Notes: generated by a model from the letters alone, not told the origin. DNA of 64,000 nt from Arthrobacter sp. E3 (GCF_017353415.1 NZ_JAFMPX010000009.1:35893-99892); one strand, 5' to 3'; numbered from the stretch's first letter, positions 18,342 to 28,800 are shown. Numbers and translations are program-made.

Positions 18342-19793
18342 ATGGCGCAAAAAGTGGCGGATCCCTGCCGGAATTGCGGGGCAGTGCTTGCACACGGTGC
18401 TGCCTTCTGCACCCTGTGCGGGACCACGGTGACAAACCGCGCCGCCACGCCTGCCGGAGCGTCGGTTCCGTTGGGCAGCCCAGCGCCGTTGGGTGGCCCG
18501 GATGGCAGCGCTGTGGGCACCTCGGCCGGGTTTGCCGGCGGTGGCGCCGACGGCCATGCCCACCAGCCCTTTGCCACGTCGATGCCGGGCATTGTTCCTG
18601 TGGGGACCTCGTCCAACCACCCTTTGGTGGCGCCGCGCCAGATGGGTGTGGACCCGAGGATCGCTGCCGCTACGGCACTGGTTCCGGGAGGTGCGGGACG
18701 CCGCCTTGCAGCCAAGCTCATCGACGGGATCCTGCCCGCCATTTTGGTGGGGGTGGCTGCTGGCATTGGCGCAAGCCTCATCAAGGTCACCCAAGCGGGG
18801 AGCTACGCCCAAGTGGATCTCACGTGGTTGATGATCCTGCTAAGCATTGCCAGTGTGCTGTCACTGGGCTACGGTATTTGGTTGTGGCTGTGGGAGGCAA
18901 AGTCGGGCAAGACCCTTGGCAATCTCATGCTGGGACTGCGCACCACCAACATGGAAGGCCACCCGGCCGGAGTGCTGGCCATCTTCCTGCGCCTGTTGAT
19001 TATTGGTGTCAGTTCCATTGTTCCCACCATCGGCCCCTTGCTGGTGATCATCTCCAACACGTGGGATTCGAACGGCAAGAAGCAGGGCTGGCACGACAAG
19101 GTGGCCCACACACTCGTCTTCAATGTGAAAACCGGCCGCGATCCCCTCGAAACTGGTGGTATAGCTGAACGGGCCAACTTTGTGCCAGCAGAGGTTCCGA
19201 CCATTTCCGAGGTGAGGTCGCCGCTCGCCCGTCCAACGCCGAGCAGTCCAACACCGAGCAGCCACGTTCAGGGCAGTCCAGTTCAGAACGGTCCGGCGCA
19301 GGAGTCGGCGGGCTTCGCCGCTCCGGCTCCACGGCCAGCACGTCGCAGGGGACGCAAAAAGCAAAATGCCGTGGATCCTTTGCTCCGCCTGCCGTGCAGT
19401 TCCACGGGCAGCAAAACCAGCAGTTCCAACAGAATCAGCCACAGCAGCAGAACCAGCCAATCCAGCAGCCCCGACCAGAGCAAACACTCCGGCCCGGCCA
19501 GTCCTTCGAAGGCCAGCCAAGGCAGACGTTGCGGCCTGGACAGACGTTCCCCACGCAGCCGCTGCAGGAGGATAATCCCTTCGCGCCGCCGTCGACCCCG
19601 CAATCTGAGATCCCCGTGGACCAGGGACCCATCACGGCCGTGCCGGGTAGTTCACGTCCTGCGCAGCCTGCCCAGGCGGCACCGGTTCAGCAGGTCCAGC
19701 ACGTTCAGCCAACATCCAACGCGGCCGATGACGACGACGCCGCGGGGGAGACTCGGATCCGTCCCGTCAACGTTCCGCTGGCCCTGCGCCTGA
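18342..19793 (+). CDS. Zinc-ribbon RDD membrane protein; true C-terminus lost by a frameshift near 19380
   Basis: The N-terminus has a CxxC-x12-CxxC zinc ribbon (residues ~9-28), then a Gly/Pro/Ala-rich linker and an RDD domain with three membrane segments (~126-150, ~159-185, ~208-232). From ~280 it becomes a low-complexity linker. At the TTT run 19379-19381 the frame switches from a sensible NAVDP to a Ser/Arg-rich nonsense tail. Adding one T restores DPFAPPAVQFHGQQ and joins it to the FHA domain encoded in the overlapping frame. The intact gene would span 18342-20107 and encode ~588 residues. AGAAGGG precedes the ATG. RDD-FHA proteins are common beside PP2C and FHA genes. Residues beyond ~346 should not be read as a real domain. 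Confidence 0.8.
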   Translation: MAQKVADPCRNCGAVLAHGAAFCTLCGTTVTNRAATPAGASVPLGSPAPLGGPDGSAVGTSAGFAGGGADGHAHQPFATSMPGIVPVGTSSNHPLVAPRQMGVDPRIAAATALVPGGAGRRLAAKLIDGILPAILVGVAAGIGASLIKVTQAGSYAQVDLTWLMILLSIASVLSLGYGIWLWLWEAKSGKTLGNLMLGLRTTNMEGHPAGVLAIFLRLLIIGVSSIVPTIGPLLVIISNTWDSNGKKQGWHDKVAHTLVFNVKTGRDPLETGGIAERANFVPAEVPTISEVRSPLARPTPSSPTPSSHVQGSPVQNGPAQESAGFAAPAPRPARRRGRKKQNAVDPLLRLPCSSTGSKTSSSNRISHSSRTSQSSSPDQSKHSGPASPSKASQGRRCGLDRRSPRSRCRRIIPSRRRRPRNLRSPWTRDPSRPCRVVHVLRSLPRRHRFSRSSTFSQHPTRPMTTTPRGRLGSVPSTFRWPCA

Positions 19794-20107
19794 CTTTTGA
19801 TGATGGGCGTTCTGAGGACATCAGCACCGTGGCCCTGATAGGGCGCAACCCTGCCGGATACGATGGTGAAATGATTTCCCGCCTGATCCGTGTCCACGAC
19901 TCCAGTCGATCCGTGTCCAAAACACACCTTCATGTGCGCATCAGCACGGAAGGCCTGTGGGTGACGGACCGCAATTCCACCAACGGCAGCTCATTGAGCA
20001 GCGCCAGGGGAGGAAACACCCCGTTGGTGGGTGGAACTCCCATGTTGGCCGAAATTGGTTCCCGTGTGCACTTTGGCGACCGCTCGTTTGTGGTGGATCA
20101 CGCGTGA
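19394..20107 (+). CDS. FHA domain part of the split RDD-FHA protein
   Basis: This frame encodes a Gln/Pro-rich linker (QFHGQQNQQFQQNQ and following repeats), then a C-terminal FHA domain of ~100 residues. The phosphothreonine-binding residues are intact: GRNP, SxSKTHLHV and NSTNG. The listed start (GTG at 19394) has no ribosome binding site and lies inside the upstream gene. The frame is open back to 19169, so this is best read as the 3' half of the RDD protein, separated by one missing base in the TTT run at 19379-19381. If the shift is real, this half may not be made, or only by slippage. The PP2C gene begins within its stop codon (GTGA), which supports this as the natural end of the upstream coding sequence. 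Confidence 0.75.
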   Translation: MQFHGQQNQQFQQNQPQQQNQPIQQPRPEQTLRPGQSFEGQPRQTLRPGQTFPTQPLQEDNPFAPPSTPQSEIPVDQGPITAVPGSSRPAQPAQAAPVQQVQHVQPTSNAADDDDAAGETRIRPVNVPLALRLTFDDGRSEDISTVALIGRNPAGYDGEMISRLIRVHDSSRSVSKTHLHVRISTEGLWVTDRNSTNGSSLSSARGGNTPLVGGTPMLAEIGSRVHFGDRSFVVDHA

Positions 20108-21144
20108 GCGCGGAAGTGGAACCCACGGGCGAAGACCAGCCGGGCAAAACCTCAACCGGCGTCCGGCTCAGCTTTGGCTTCGGCACTGATCGAGGCCTGC
20201 GCCGCGAACTCAACGAGGACTCCTTCATCGCAGCCGACCCGCTCTTTAGCGTCGCCGACGGTATGGGCGGGCACGAGGCAGGCGAGGTTGCCAGCCGCGA
20301 GTGCATCGCCGTCTTGAGCAGCCAGCGCGTCCTGAGCTCAGGCTCCCGGGAGGCAACGGCGTCGGACTTGCAGCTTGCACTGCGCCAGGCCGATGCCCGG
20401 ATCCGTGAGATCACCAACGCCCGCGCCGGCACCACCGTCTCCGGCGTGGTGCTGGTGGAGGAACGCGGCGTGCCGTATTGGCTGGTTTTCAACGTGGGCG
20501 ACTCGCGCACCTACCGGCTGAGCCAAGGTGTCCTTACCCAGGTCAGTGTGGATCATTCTGAAGTCCAGGAGCTGGTGGACGCGGGCCTGATCACTCCCGA
20601 CGAGGCGCTGGTTCATCCGCGCCGTCATGTGGTGACGCGTGCATTGGGTGCAGGCTCGGTCACGGAGGCCGACTTTTGGTTGGTGCCGGTGGAAGAGGGG
20701 GACCGGATGCTGGTGTGCTCCGACGGGCTCACCGGGGAACTGGGTGAGCGTGAAATTCACCGGGCGCTGAGCACCCTGCGCCACCCCCAGGATGCGGTTG
20801 ACGCACTCATCCAAGCAGCCCTGCGCTCAGGCGGGCGGGACAACATCACAGCCGTGGTGATCGACGCCAGTAACGTCAACGGCAGCGCGGGGGAGGAAAC
20901 CCTGAACAACGGCTCATCGGCTGAATCGGTTGACGTAGACACCCTGCCGCGTGTGCTGACAGTGGAGGAAACTATTACTGCGGAGCCAGCCGGGCCTGTT
21001 GCCAGCGAGGTTCTTGAGAGCATCCCCGACTCCGTCCGCAACCCCTCCGGCAGCGCTCTTGAAGGCTCCAATCCCACGTCCGTTCCACAAGCTGCCGAGC
21101 CCGATGCGCCCGCAGCCCCTCTGCACCAGGAGAATCATGGTTAG
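20104..21144 (+). CDS. PP2C-family Ser/Thr protein phosphatase
   Basis: This 346-residue cytosolic PPM phosphatase likely removes phosphate added by the kinase at 23275. Metal-binding motifs are all present: RELNEDSF (~38), ADGMGGHEAGE (~55), NVGDSRTYRL (~130), CSDGLTGELGE (~205) and GGRDNITAVV (~245). The HPRRHVVTRALG segment of the family is also present. After ~260 there is a ~90-residue low-complexity acidic tail. The frame extends upstream, but the GTG at 20104 overlapping the previous TGA is the chosen start. The 3' end overlaps the next gene by 8 bp (ATG at 21137). This tight chain of overlaps indicates one co-translated operon. Confidence 0.93.
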   Translation: MSAEVEPTGEDQPGKTSTGVRLSFGFGTDRGLRRELNEDSFIAADPLFSVADGMGGHEAGEVASRECIAVLSSQRVLSSGSREATASDLQLALRQADARIREITNARAGTTVSGVVLVEERGVPYWLVFNVGDSRTYRLSQGVLTQVSVDHSEVQELVDAGLITPDEALVHPRRHVVTRALGAGSVTEADFWLVPVEEGDRMLVCSDGLTGELGEREIHRALSTLRHPQDAVDALIQAALRSGGRDNITAVVIDASNVNGSAGEETLNNGSSAESVDVDTLPRVLTVEETITAEPAGPVASEVLESIPDSVRNPSGSALEGSNPTSVPQAAEPDAPAAPLHQENHG

Positions 21145-23278
21145 TACCACCTACAGAACAGGTTCCTGGCTGGGAATTGTCCGCAACGGATCGGTCATTG
21201 TCCTTCACGGGCAGACCGACCCGGCCATTGTTTCCCACCTCTGGGAGTTCCTTGCGCACCAGCCCACCATCCATGGCGTGCTGAACGAGGTCACGGAGAA
21301 ATTCGGCACCGGGCTCACCGGGTTGCCCGACTTCGCCATCGTGGTCCAAAGCGACCGCCTGCATGCCATTCTGCGTGGAGACATCACCTTGTTGGCGTAC
21401 ACCGGGGACGCCGAGGACGTGGTCTCCGGCCGCGACGTCACCACTTGGAGCGAACGCTCACTGGTGCTGCCCAACTCCTTCGTGCTGACCATGGCCGAGC
21501 CCGGCAACATCGGCGGACCCCTGGTGCTCCCGATCGGCGAGGCCGTGGTGCCCCTGCAGTCGCTGAACATGCACCTCACCGGCCCCTCCGCATTTTCCAT
21601 GCACGACGGCGGATTGGTCACGTCCGCGCCAGTCGAGGCTGCCGCTGAACAAGCTGTAGACAACGGCGATGCTACGGACGAGGCTCTTTCCCTGCAAAAG
21701 GAACTGGAACGGGAACTGGAACCGGTGCCGGGACGGGAACTGGAGGCGGAACAGGAGCCGCTGGAGCACGAACACGTTGGTGCAGATCCGGTTAGCGAGG
21801 AACAGGGCAGCGAAACACAGGCAGCTGCGGCAGAACAAGCCTCGGAGCACGAATCTGGGCACGAATCTGCTGGTTTTGCCATGACCGCCGAGGCTGCGAA
21901 CGCGGAATGGACGGCGCAACTGGCTCCTGTGCATGTACCGGACAGTGCCGAAGCGGACCTGAACCGCACCATCCGCCCAGAGCACGAGAAAGACACAGAG
22001 CAGGAGAAAGACACGGAGCAGGGGGAAGACCGGGAGCGGGGAGAGGATGGGGAACTGTCAGCTTCGGAGGTTCCGGTCGAGCTGGCATCCGAGGAAGCAG
22101 CACCTAAGGACGAAGCGCCCGGGGTTCAGACTCCAGGGGATTCAACACCTGACACGTCCGCGGTAGCGGCGGAGGAAGCTCCCGACGACGGATTCACCAC
22201 CAACTACGACTACCTTTTTGGCGCCACCGTCGCTAAAAGTGTTGAAGACGCTGCGGTGCGCCTCGATGAAGACGGCCAGCCGATGGAGGAGAATGCCGGG
22301 CCCGCCATGCCTCCGCTGCCTCCCCAGCCCCCCGTTGCCGGGAACGGTTCAGAAGATTCCGGCGCACCCGGGAATGCTGCGCAGCCCGGTGCTCAGGATG
22401 CCGCTGCGAAGGTGGACGGGTCACAGGCTGTGGGTTCATCTGCTGGCTCTGCGGCTGGTGGCTCTTCGGCCATCGGCTCCGTGCCCGGGGTGCGGAACCT
22501 CGGGCCTTCCAGCTGGCAAAACCAGGCATCCGCTGACCGTGCCCAAGGCGCGGAGAATGCAGGACTGTTGATCGACTCAGTTCCGTGGCGCAATGGGGCT
22601 TCAGCCGCCACGCCTGCCGCACCAACTGCACCTGCTGCCTCCGCCGAACCTAACCTCGCCGCCGCACCGACTGCGCCTCCCGCAGCGACCGCGGAACCGC
22701 ACTCACCCAGCGACCAACCCTACGACCCGGACCATGATGGTCACACCGTCATGCGTTCTGATGTCACGGGGGCACGGCCGCTGCCTGTCACCGAGACCCT
22801 GGAATCACGTCCGCCGAGCGGACCCATGGTTTTGGCGCGTCTGTGCCCCAACGGCCATGCCAACCCACCGAGCAGGTCACTTTGCTCGGATTGCGGAATC
22901 GGCATCAATTCCGAACCGCGTGAGGTAGGCCGGCCACGGCTGGGTACCATGCATATTTCAAGTGGTGAAGTGATCGAGTTGGACCACTCACTGATCATTG
23001 GCCGCCAGCCGTCCGTGTCCCGCGTCATGGGCGGAGCCATGCCCCGCCTGGTACGGGTCACGAGCGGAAACGATGATATTTCGCGCTCGCACGTGGAAGT
23101 TCGCCTGGACGGTTGGGATGTGCTGCTGGTGGATCTCAAAGCCACCAACGGCACAGTCCTGGTCCGCGAGGGCCAGTCCCCGCGCCGGCTCAGCCAGGGT
23201 GAGGAAGCTATTTTGCTCAATGGAGACATTGCCGAACTGGGCGACGGTGTTTCGCTGCTCTTCGACGGCCTGCTGTGA
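21137..23278 (+). CDS. Large FHA protein with zinc ribbon and acidic linker
   Basis: This 713-residue cytosolic protein has a ~140-residue N-terminal domain of unknown family (residues 1-150, starting VSTTYRTGSWLGIV). A long Glu-rich then Ala/Pro-rich disordered linker (~170-560) follows, then a zinc-ribbon-like CPNGH...CSDCG (~568-590), and a C-terminal FHA domain (~615-713) with intact GRQP, DISRSHVEV and KATNGT. AGGAG sits 4 nt before the ATG, which lies inside the end of the PP2C gene. The next gene starts in its stop codon (GTGA). FHA domains bind phosphothreonine, so a likely partner is the adjacent kinase or another phosphorylated member of the locus. The long linker suggests a scaffold. 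Confidence 0.82.
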   Translation: MVSTTYRTGSWLGIVRNGSVIVLHGQTDPAIVSHLWEFLAHQPTIHGVLNEVTEKFGTGLTGLPDFAIVVQSDRLHAILRGDITLLAYTGDAEDVVSGRDVTTWSERSLVLPNSFVLTMAEPGNIGGPLVLPIGEAVVPLQSLNMHLTGPSAFSMHDGGLVTSAPVEAAAEQAVDNGDATDEALSLQKELERELEPVPGRELEAEQEPLEHEHVGADPVSEEQGSETQAAAAEQASEHESGHESAGFAMTAEAANAEWTAQLAPVHVPDSAEADLNRTIRPEHEKDTEQEKDTEQGEDRERGEDGELSASEVPVELASEEAAPKDEAPGVQTPGDSTPDTSAVAAEEAPDDGFTTNYDYLFGATVAKSVEDAAVRLDEDGQPMEENAGPAMPPLPPQPPVAGNGSEDSGAPGNAAQPGAQDAAAKVDGSQAVGSSAGSAAGGSSAIGSVPGVRNLGPSSWQNQASADRAQGAENAGLLIDSVPWRNGASAATPAAPTAPAASAEPNLAAAPTAPPAATAEPHSPSDQPYDPDHDGHTVMRSDVTGARPLPVTETLESRPPSGPMVLARLCPNGHANPPSRSLCSDCGIGINSEPREVGRPRLGTMHISSGEVIELDHSLIIGRQPSVSRVMGGAMPRLVRVTSGNDDISRSHVEVRLDGWDVLLVDLKATNGTVLVREGQSPRRLSQGEEAILLNGDIAELGDGVSLLFDGLL

Positions 23279-25059
23279 GCGTCAAGCGCGCACCAGCGGC
23301 ACCGCCCCAACTACCGGGTTACAGGTTTGTCTCTGTGCTGGGCTCGGGCGGCTTTTCCGACGTGTACCTGTATGAGCAGGACAGGCCGCGGCGCCGCGTT
23401 GCCGTCAAGGTGCTCACTGCGGATCTGAAAACCGAAGGCGCCCGGGCCAGCTTCGAGTCCGAAGCAAACCTCATGGCCCAGTTGTCGGCCCACCCCTACA
23501 TCGTCACGATTTTCGAAGCCGAGATCACCGACTCCGGGCACTCATACCTGGCCATGGAATACTGTTCCCGGCCGAGCCTTGACATGCAGTACCGGCAGGG
23601 CCGTTTCAGCGCCGACAAGGCACTGGAAATTGGCATCCAGGTGGCATCCGCTGTGGAAACAGCACACCGCGCAGGCATTGCGCACCGGGATATCAAACCC
23701 GCCAACATTCTTGTCACCGACTATAACCGCCCTGCGTTGACCGACTTCGGCATCTCCGGCACCATGGACTCTGCACAAAAAGACGGCGGCGGCATGTCCA
23801 TTCCGTGGTCGCCGCCGGAATCCTTTGGTGCTGGTGCCACCGACGGCGTCAAGGTCGATATTTGGGCTTTGGGCGCCACAATCTACACCCTGCTGGCAGG
23901 GCACTCACCTTTTGTCATCCCCGGTGCGGACAACTCGCAGCGACAGCTCACGGACAGGATCAGCTCCGCTGCGCTGCCGCGCCTGGGCCGTGCAGATGTT
24001 CCGGAAGCGTTGGAACTTGTGCTGGCCACGGCCATGGCCAAGTCGCCCAGTTCCCGCTATGGAACGGCCAAGGACTTCGCCCGTGCACTGATGCGAGTAC
24101 AGGCCGACCTCAACTTGTCCGTGACCCCCTTTGAAGTGCAGGAAGAGGTTGTTGCCCACGAGGCACGCGAGGATGACGGCAGCGAATCCACCCGGGTGCG
24201 CAGCATTGTCTCCATTGATCCGGAGGGCTCTTCAAGTGCGAGCTTCCCGACCCGCCCCGGTTCGGCCGGGATGGGGTCGGGGAAGGTTGGCTCCAGAAAG
24301 CCGGGTGCAGGGCATGCTTCCTTCACCTCGCCGCCGCAGGTCAACACCGTTCCAGGGGTTACCGGATCCACATCTGGACTTACCCGCAACGGTCAAACCC
24401 TGCCGTCAGAATCCGCTGGCAGCCCGGAGGCAGCCTTCTCGGACACTGCCGGTGGCCCCACCGTTCGTAAAAACTATTCACAGATCGCCTCGCCCACTCA
24501 ATGGAACGACTCCGCCCCAGGCCGGCAAACTGCACGGGGCCAGGACTTTGTGCTGGATTCCACTGTCCAGCGCAGCGACCTGATCGGGTCCGCCCCGGCC
24601 GGCGACACGGCAGCAGAGCCGGATGCGGCGACTCGTGCACCGGCAGGAAGGAAACGCTTGTGGCTGGGACTGGGTTCGGGGCTGGTGCTCGCAGCCGCCA
24701 TCGTTGTTGGCATTGTGGTTTTTATCACCGTGGGTGCCCCGAACAAGGACGACCCCGCCGCGCAGCAGAGCGTCACGCCGCCGCCCGCGCTGGTCATCGG
24801 TGCGGACGTTCCGCCGGTCACCGAGCTCACCGCGACGCCCAAGAACGGCGGTTCTGAATGGTCTTGGACGAACCCTGACCCGCAGGAGGGCGACATATAC
24901 CTGTGGGCCTCGGTCAGCGCCGTCGATTCGGGCGTGCCCAAGCCGACCACCGACACGAAGGTCTTTGTTGTTAATGGGCCCAACGACCAGTCCTGCATCT
25001 CCGTGAACTTGGTGCGTAAGAACGGCCACAAGTCGCCGGAGCTGAAGAAGTGCTCCTAA
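23275..25059 (+). CDS. Membrane Ser/Thr protein kinase (PknB-like catalytic domain, no PASTA)
   Basis: The 594-residue kinase has a catalytic domain at ~15-280: Gly loop GSGGFSDVYL, AVKVL lysine, HRDIKPANI loop, DFG and a PWSPPE segment in place of APE. A ~175-residue Ser/Pro-rich juxtamembrane region follows, then one membrane helix at ~461-486 and an outer domain of ~105 residues with two Cys. The outer part (PPVTELTATP...WSWTNPDP) looks Fn3-like; PASTA repeats are absent. It may sense the Ig/Fn3 proteins or a wall feature. It starts at a GTG overlapping the previous stop. Likely substrates are proteins read by the locus FHA domains. It corresponds to the Pkb2 position in PFNA-type clusters. 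Confidence 0.92.
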   Translation: MSVKRAPAAPPQLPGYRFVSVLGSGGFSDVYLYEQDRPRRRVAVKVLTADLKTEGARASFESEANLMAQLSAHPYIVTIFEAEITDSGHSYLAMEYCSRPSLDMQYRQGRFSADKALEIGIQVASAVETAHRAGIAHRDIKPANILVTDYNRPALTDFGISGTMDSAQKDGGGMSIPWSPPESFGAGATDGVKVDIWALGATIYTLLAGHSPFVIPGADNSQRQLTDRISSAALPRLGRADVPEALELVLATAMAKSPSSRYGTAKDFARALMRVQADLNLSVTPFEVQEEVVAHEAREDDGSESTRVRSIVSIDPEGSSSASFPTRPGSAGMGSGKVGSRKPGAGHASFTSPPQVNTVPGVTGSTSGLTRNGQTLPSESAGSPEAAFSDTAGGPTVRKNYSQIASPTQWNDSAPGRQTARGQDFVLDSTVQRSDLIGSAPAGDTAAEPDAATRAPAGRKRLWLGLGSGLVLAAAIVVGIVVFITVGAPNKDDPAAQQSVTPPPALVIGADVPPVTELTATPKNGGSEWSWTNPDPQEGDIYLWASVSAVDSGVPKPTTDTKVFVVNGPNDQSCISVNLVRKNGHKSPELKKCS

Positions 25060-25108
25060 CGATCACCGGGATAACAAGAAACAGCATGCAAACTAGGGGG
25101 TTGCCGTC

Positions 25109-25813
25109 ATGGCTGAATTGACTATTGATTTTTGTGGCGAATGGTACGAGCCGTCGCCGGAGACCATTTTCAGCATTGGCCGTGAAGGTGACATAGAGGT
25201 TGACGACAACCCCTACCTGCACAGGAAATTCCTTGAGGTGAGCAAGTACGACGGCATTTGGTGGCTGACAAATGCTGGCACCATGCTCTCGGCCACCATT
25301 GCCGACGCTGCCGGGGGCATGCAGGCGTGGATGGCGCCCGGTGCCCGCATTCCCTTGGTGTTCAGTCAGACGAACGTGATCTTCACGGCCGGGCCCACCA
25401 CGTACGAATTTTCCGTACACCTTGCGGCTCCCTCATTCATGTCCCAAAGCAGGGAGGACGACTCGGCCGGTTCAACCACCATTGGGCCCGTTGTGTTCAC
25501 TCCGTCGCAGAAGGCGCTCATTGTGGCACTGTCGGAGCCCATGCTGCGCCGCGGCGGAACCGGCTTCAGCTCCATTCCGTCCTCGGCGCAGGCTGCCAAG
25601 CGCCTCGGCTGGGCACTCACACGCTTCAACCGGAAGCTGGACAATGTGTGCGACAAACTCGACCGGGTCGGTGTTGTTGGCCTGCGCGGCGGTGGCGGAA
25701 AGCTCGCCACGAACAGGCGTGCACGCTTGGTGGAGCATGCCGTCACCTCCCACCTCGTCACTCCGGATGACCTCCCCCTGCTGGATTCACAACGCGGAAC
25801 GGACGATGAATGA
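25109..25813 (+). CDS. Degenerate-FHA protein with helical C-terminal domain
   Basis: The 234-residue protein has an N-terminal FHA-like fold (~1-110) that keeps the GR (SIGREGDIEV) and a His (NPYLHRKF). The Ser before it is missing and the Asn-Gly pair is altered (NAGT), so phosphothreonine binding is doubtful. Residues ~125-225 are helical and resemble a winged-helix unit (TPSQKALIVALSEPML, AAKRLGWALTRFNRKLD). AGGGGG at 25095-25100 precedes the ATG by 8 nt. The stop overlaps the start of the secretion ATPase (ATGA), so the two are coupled and probably work together. A DNA-binding role is possible but equally it may be an adaptor for the ATPase. The family was not recognised further. Confidence 0.7.
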   Translation: MAELTIDFCGEWYEPSPETIFSIGREGDIEVDDNPYLHRKFLEVSKYDGIWWLTNAGTMLSATIADAAGGMQAWMAPGARIPLVFSQTNVIFTAGPTTYEFSVHLAAPSFMSQSREDDSAGSTTIGPVVFTPSQKALIVALSEPMLRRGGTGFSSIPSSAQAAKRLGWALTRFNRKLDNVCDKLDRVGVVGLRGGGGKLATNRRARLVEHAVTSHLVTPDDLPLLDSQRGTDDE

Positions 25814-28800
25814 GGATCAGGCTGACGCTTAGGCGTGAACCGCAGGAGGACAAGAACCTGGCCGTCACAGTAGACGGCCTGGCCTCGGTGGGGGACATCG
25901 CCACCGAGCTGTATTTGTCGGATCCTTCCCGCAAGGGAGCCCAAGCGCCGAAAAACCTTTCGCTGTTGGTGGAGGAGTCCGTGGTGGGTGGCGTGCGTGG
26001 CGGCACGCTTCCGCCGGATGGCAACCTGCTGGAATCGGGGCTGCGCCCTGGCGCCACGGTGTCCTTGACACAGGTCAGCGAATCCTTCGCGGTGCCGCAT
26101 CAGGACCGCGGCCCGGCCGCCGCCACTGTGCGCATCATTGCCGGACCTGACACAGGCAAGGAATTCGCGCTGCCCCAGGGCACCAGCTATGTGGGCCGCG
26201 ACTTTGACGTTGACGTGCGCCTCAGCGACCCCATGACGTCCAAACGCCACGCACGCATCACGGTCGGGGACACGATTGAAATCTCGGATACCGGCTCCGC
26301 CAACGGACTCATGATGGAAGGCACCCAGATCTCGCGTGCCGTCCTGGGCTCCTACGACGAGGTGACCTTGGGCGAAACCACGCTTTCCATTGTGAGCCTG
26401 GGCCGCGGCGCGCAATCGGGGCCCAGCAGCCCGTTGGTGGAGTTCAACCGCTCCCCGCGAGTGGTGCCCCACTTCAAGGTGGAGGAACAAACCCTTCCCT
26501 CAGGACCGCAGCGGCCGCGGCGTGAACGCTTCCCGCTCGTGATGATGATCGCCCCGATCCTCATGGGTGCTGTGATGTTCGCTGTCACGAAAAGCGTGTT
26601 CAGCATCGTGTTCATAGCCATGATGCCGATGATGATGATCGGCAGCTGGATGGACCAAAAAGCGAATATCAAGCGCGAGACGAAGGACGCCGTGATCCAG
26701 TTCCGTGGAGCGGTCACGGAATTCCGCCGGCAAATGACGGCCCGCCAACAGGTGGAGCGGGCCGTGCGACTGGCAGAGAGCCCGTCCACGGCTGAGACCG
26801 TGGACGCCATTTATAAGCTCGGTCCAATGATGTGGACGCACCGGCCGGAACACAAATCGTTCCTGTCACTGCGGCTCGGGGTGGGCCGTCAGCCCTCACG
26901 CACGCCTGTCAAGGTATCCAACGAGAACAACACCCTGCCCGAGTACATGGCCGAGATTCAGGACATCAAGACTGAATTCACCGACATTGACGCCGTGCCT
27001 GTCGTGGCGCAATTGCGTACCAGTGGTGCCCTGGGTGTGGCGGGTCCGCGCGGTGTGGTGGACGACGTCGCCCGAGCCCTGGTGCTGCAGGCTGTGGGAT
27101 TGCATTCCCCGGCTGAGCTGGCTGTTGCGGCCATCACCTCCGCCGAGTCCAAGGAACGCTGGGAATGGTTGCAGTGGCTCCCGCACGTGGGGTCGGTGCA
27201 CTCACCGCTGGCGGGGGATCATCTGGCGTCCGGCCACGGCGCCGGGGGTGTGCTCTTGGCAGCCCTGGAGGAACTGCTGTTGTCCCGCGGCGCCAACATG
27301 AGCGCCCATGGGGCAGCCCATCGCGGTGCACTTGACGCGGCCAAACTCGAAATTCCCGCGCCGTCCACGCCGTCCCTGCTGGTCATCATTGAAGACGACG
27401 TCAAGGTTGACCGTGCGCGGCTGACCCGGTTGGTGGAGCATGGCGCCGATGTGGGCGTGCATGTTTTGTGGGTGGCCGGATCCGTCGAAGCCTTGCCGGC
27501 ACCCTGCCGCGACTTTGTCCACGTTGCCGAAACAGCCACCACCGGCCAGGTCCGCCTGGGCCAGCTGACCTACCCCGTCAGCTGCGAGAGTGTCAGCGCC
27601 GAACTGGCCGCCCAACTGGCCCGTATGCTGGCACCTGTGGTGGACGCCGGGAAACCGGTTGATGACGACTCCGACCTTCCCCGCAGCGTCTCCTACGTGG
27701 CACTGGCCGGGCATGACCTGGTGGAAGGCACCACGGGCATCGCCGACCGCTGGCTGGAAAACAACTCCGTCTCCTCCCGCGCCGTGAAGAACCGCAAACA
27801 CCAGGGCTCACTGCGCGCCCTGGTCGGTTCCAAGGGTGTTGAACCCATGTATCTCGACTTGAAAACTGAAGGGCCGCATGCCTTGGTGGGTGGCACCACC
27901 GGTGCTGGCAAATCCGAGTTCCTGCAGGCTTGGGTGCTGGGCATGGCTGCCGCCTACAGCCCGGACAGGCTCTCCTTCCTGTTTGTGGACTATAAGGGTG
28001 GCGCCGCCTTTGCCGACTGCGTCAAGCTCCCGCACACCGTGGGCCTGGTGACGGATCTTTCCCCGCACTTGGTGCGCCGCGCACTGACGTCCCTGCGAGC
28101 GGAACTGCACCACCGCGAGCACCTGCTCAACCGTAAAAAAGCCAAGGACCTGCTTGCCATGGAGCGGGAAGCGGATCCCGAGGCTCCGCCGTCGTTGATC
28201 ATTGTGGTGGATGAGTTTGCCGCCCTCGCAAAGGAAGTCCCGGAATTCGTGGACGGGGTGGTGGATGTCGCCGCCCGCGGCCGTTCCCTGGGCCTGCACC
28301 TGATTCTTGCCACGCAGCGGCCCTCCGGCGTCATCAAGGACAGCCTGCGCGCCAACACCAACATGCGCATTGCCTTGCGCATGGCCGACGTGGACGACTC
28401 CAAGGACATTCTCGGCGAAGACACAGCGGCATACTTCAGCCCGTCCATTCCGGGGCGCGGCGCGGCGAAAACCGGCCCTGGGCGCATCCAGGGCTTCCAG
28501 ACGGGCTACGCCGGTGGCTGGACTACCCGCACACCGCAACGCCCCCGCATCGACATTGTGGAAATGGACTTTGGCTCCGGTGCGGCGTGGGAGCAGGAGC
28601 TGGCGGCTGCCCCTGTGGAGGAATCGGCGGGGCCGAATGACGTCTCCAAGGTTGTGGACAACATTTCGCTGGCCGCCGTGGAACTGGGCGTCAAGCCGCC
28701 GCGCAAGCCGTGGTTGAGCGAGCTGTCCGGCATTTACGACTTCTCCAAGCTGCCCGGACAACGCACGGACGAGCAGCTGTTGCTAGGCGTCATGGACGAC

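Noticed and set aside
17162..18790. A 542-codon open frame on the - strand opposite the transglutaminase-like gene
   Set aside because: It spans two clear + strand genes and has no family motif or start signal. Long antisense frames are expected in high-GC coding DNA.
19382..19793. Ser/Arg-rich C-terminal tail of the RDD frame as a new domain
   Set aside because: It is out-of-frame reading of the Gln/Pro linker and FHA coding sequence after a one-base shift.
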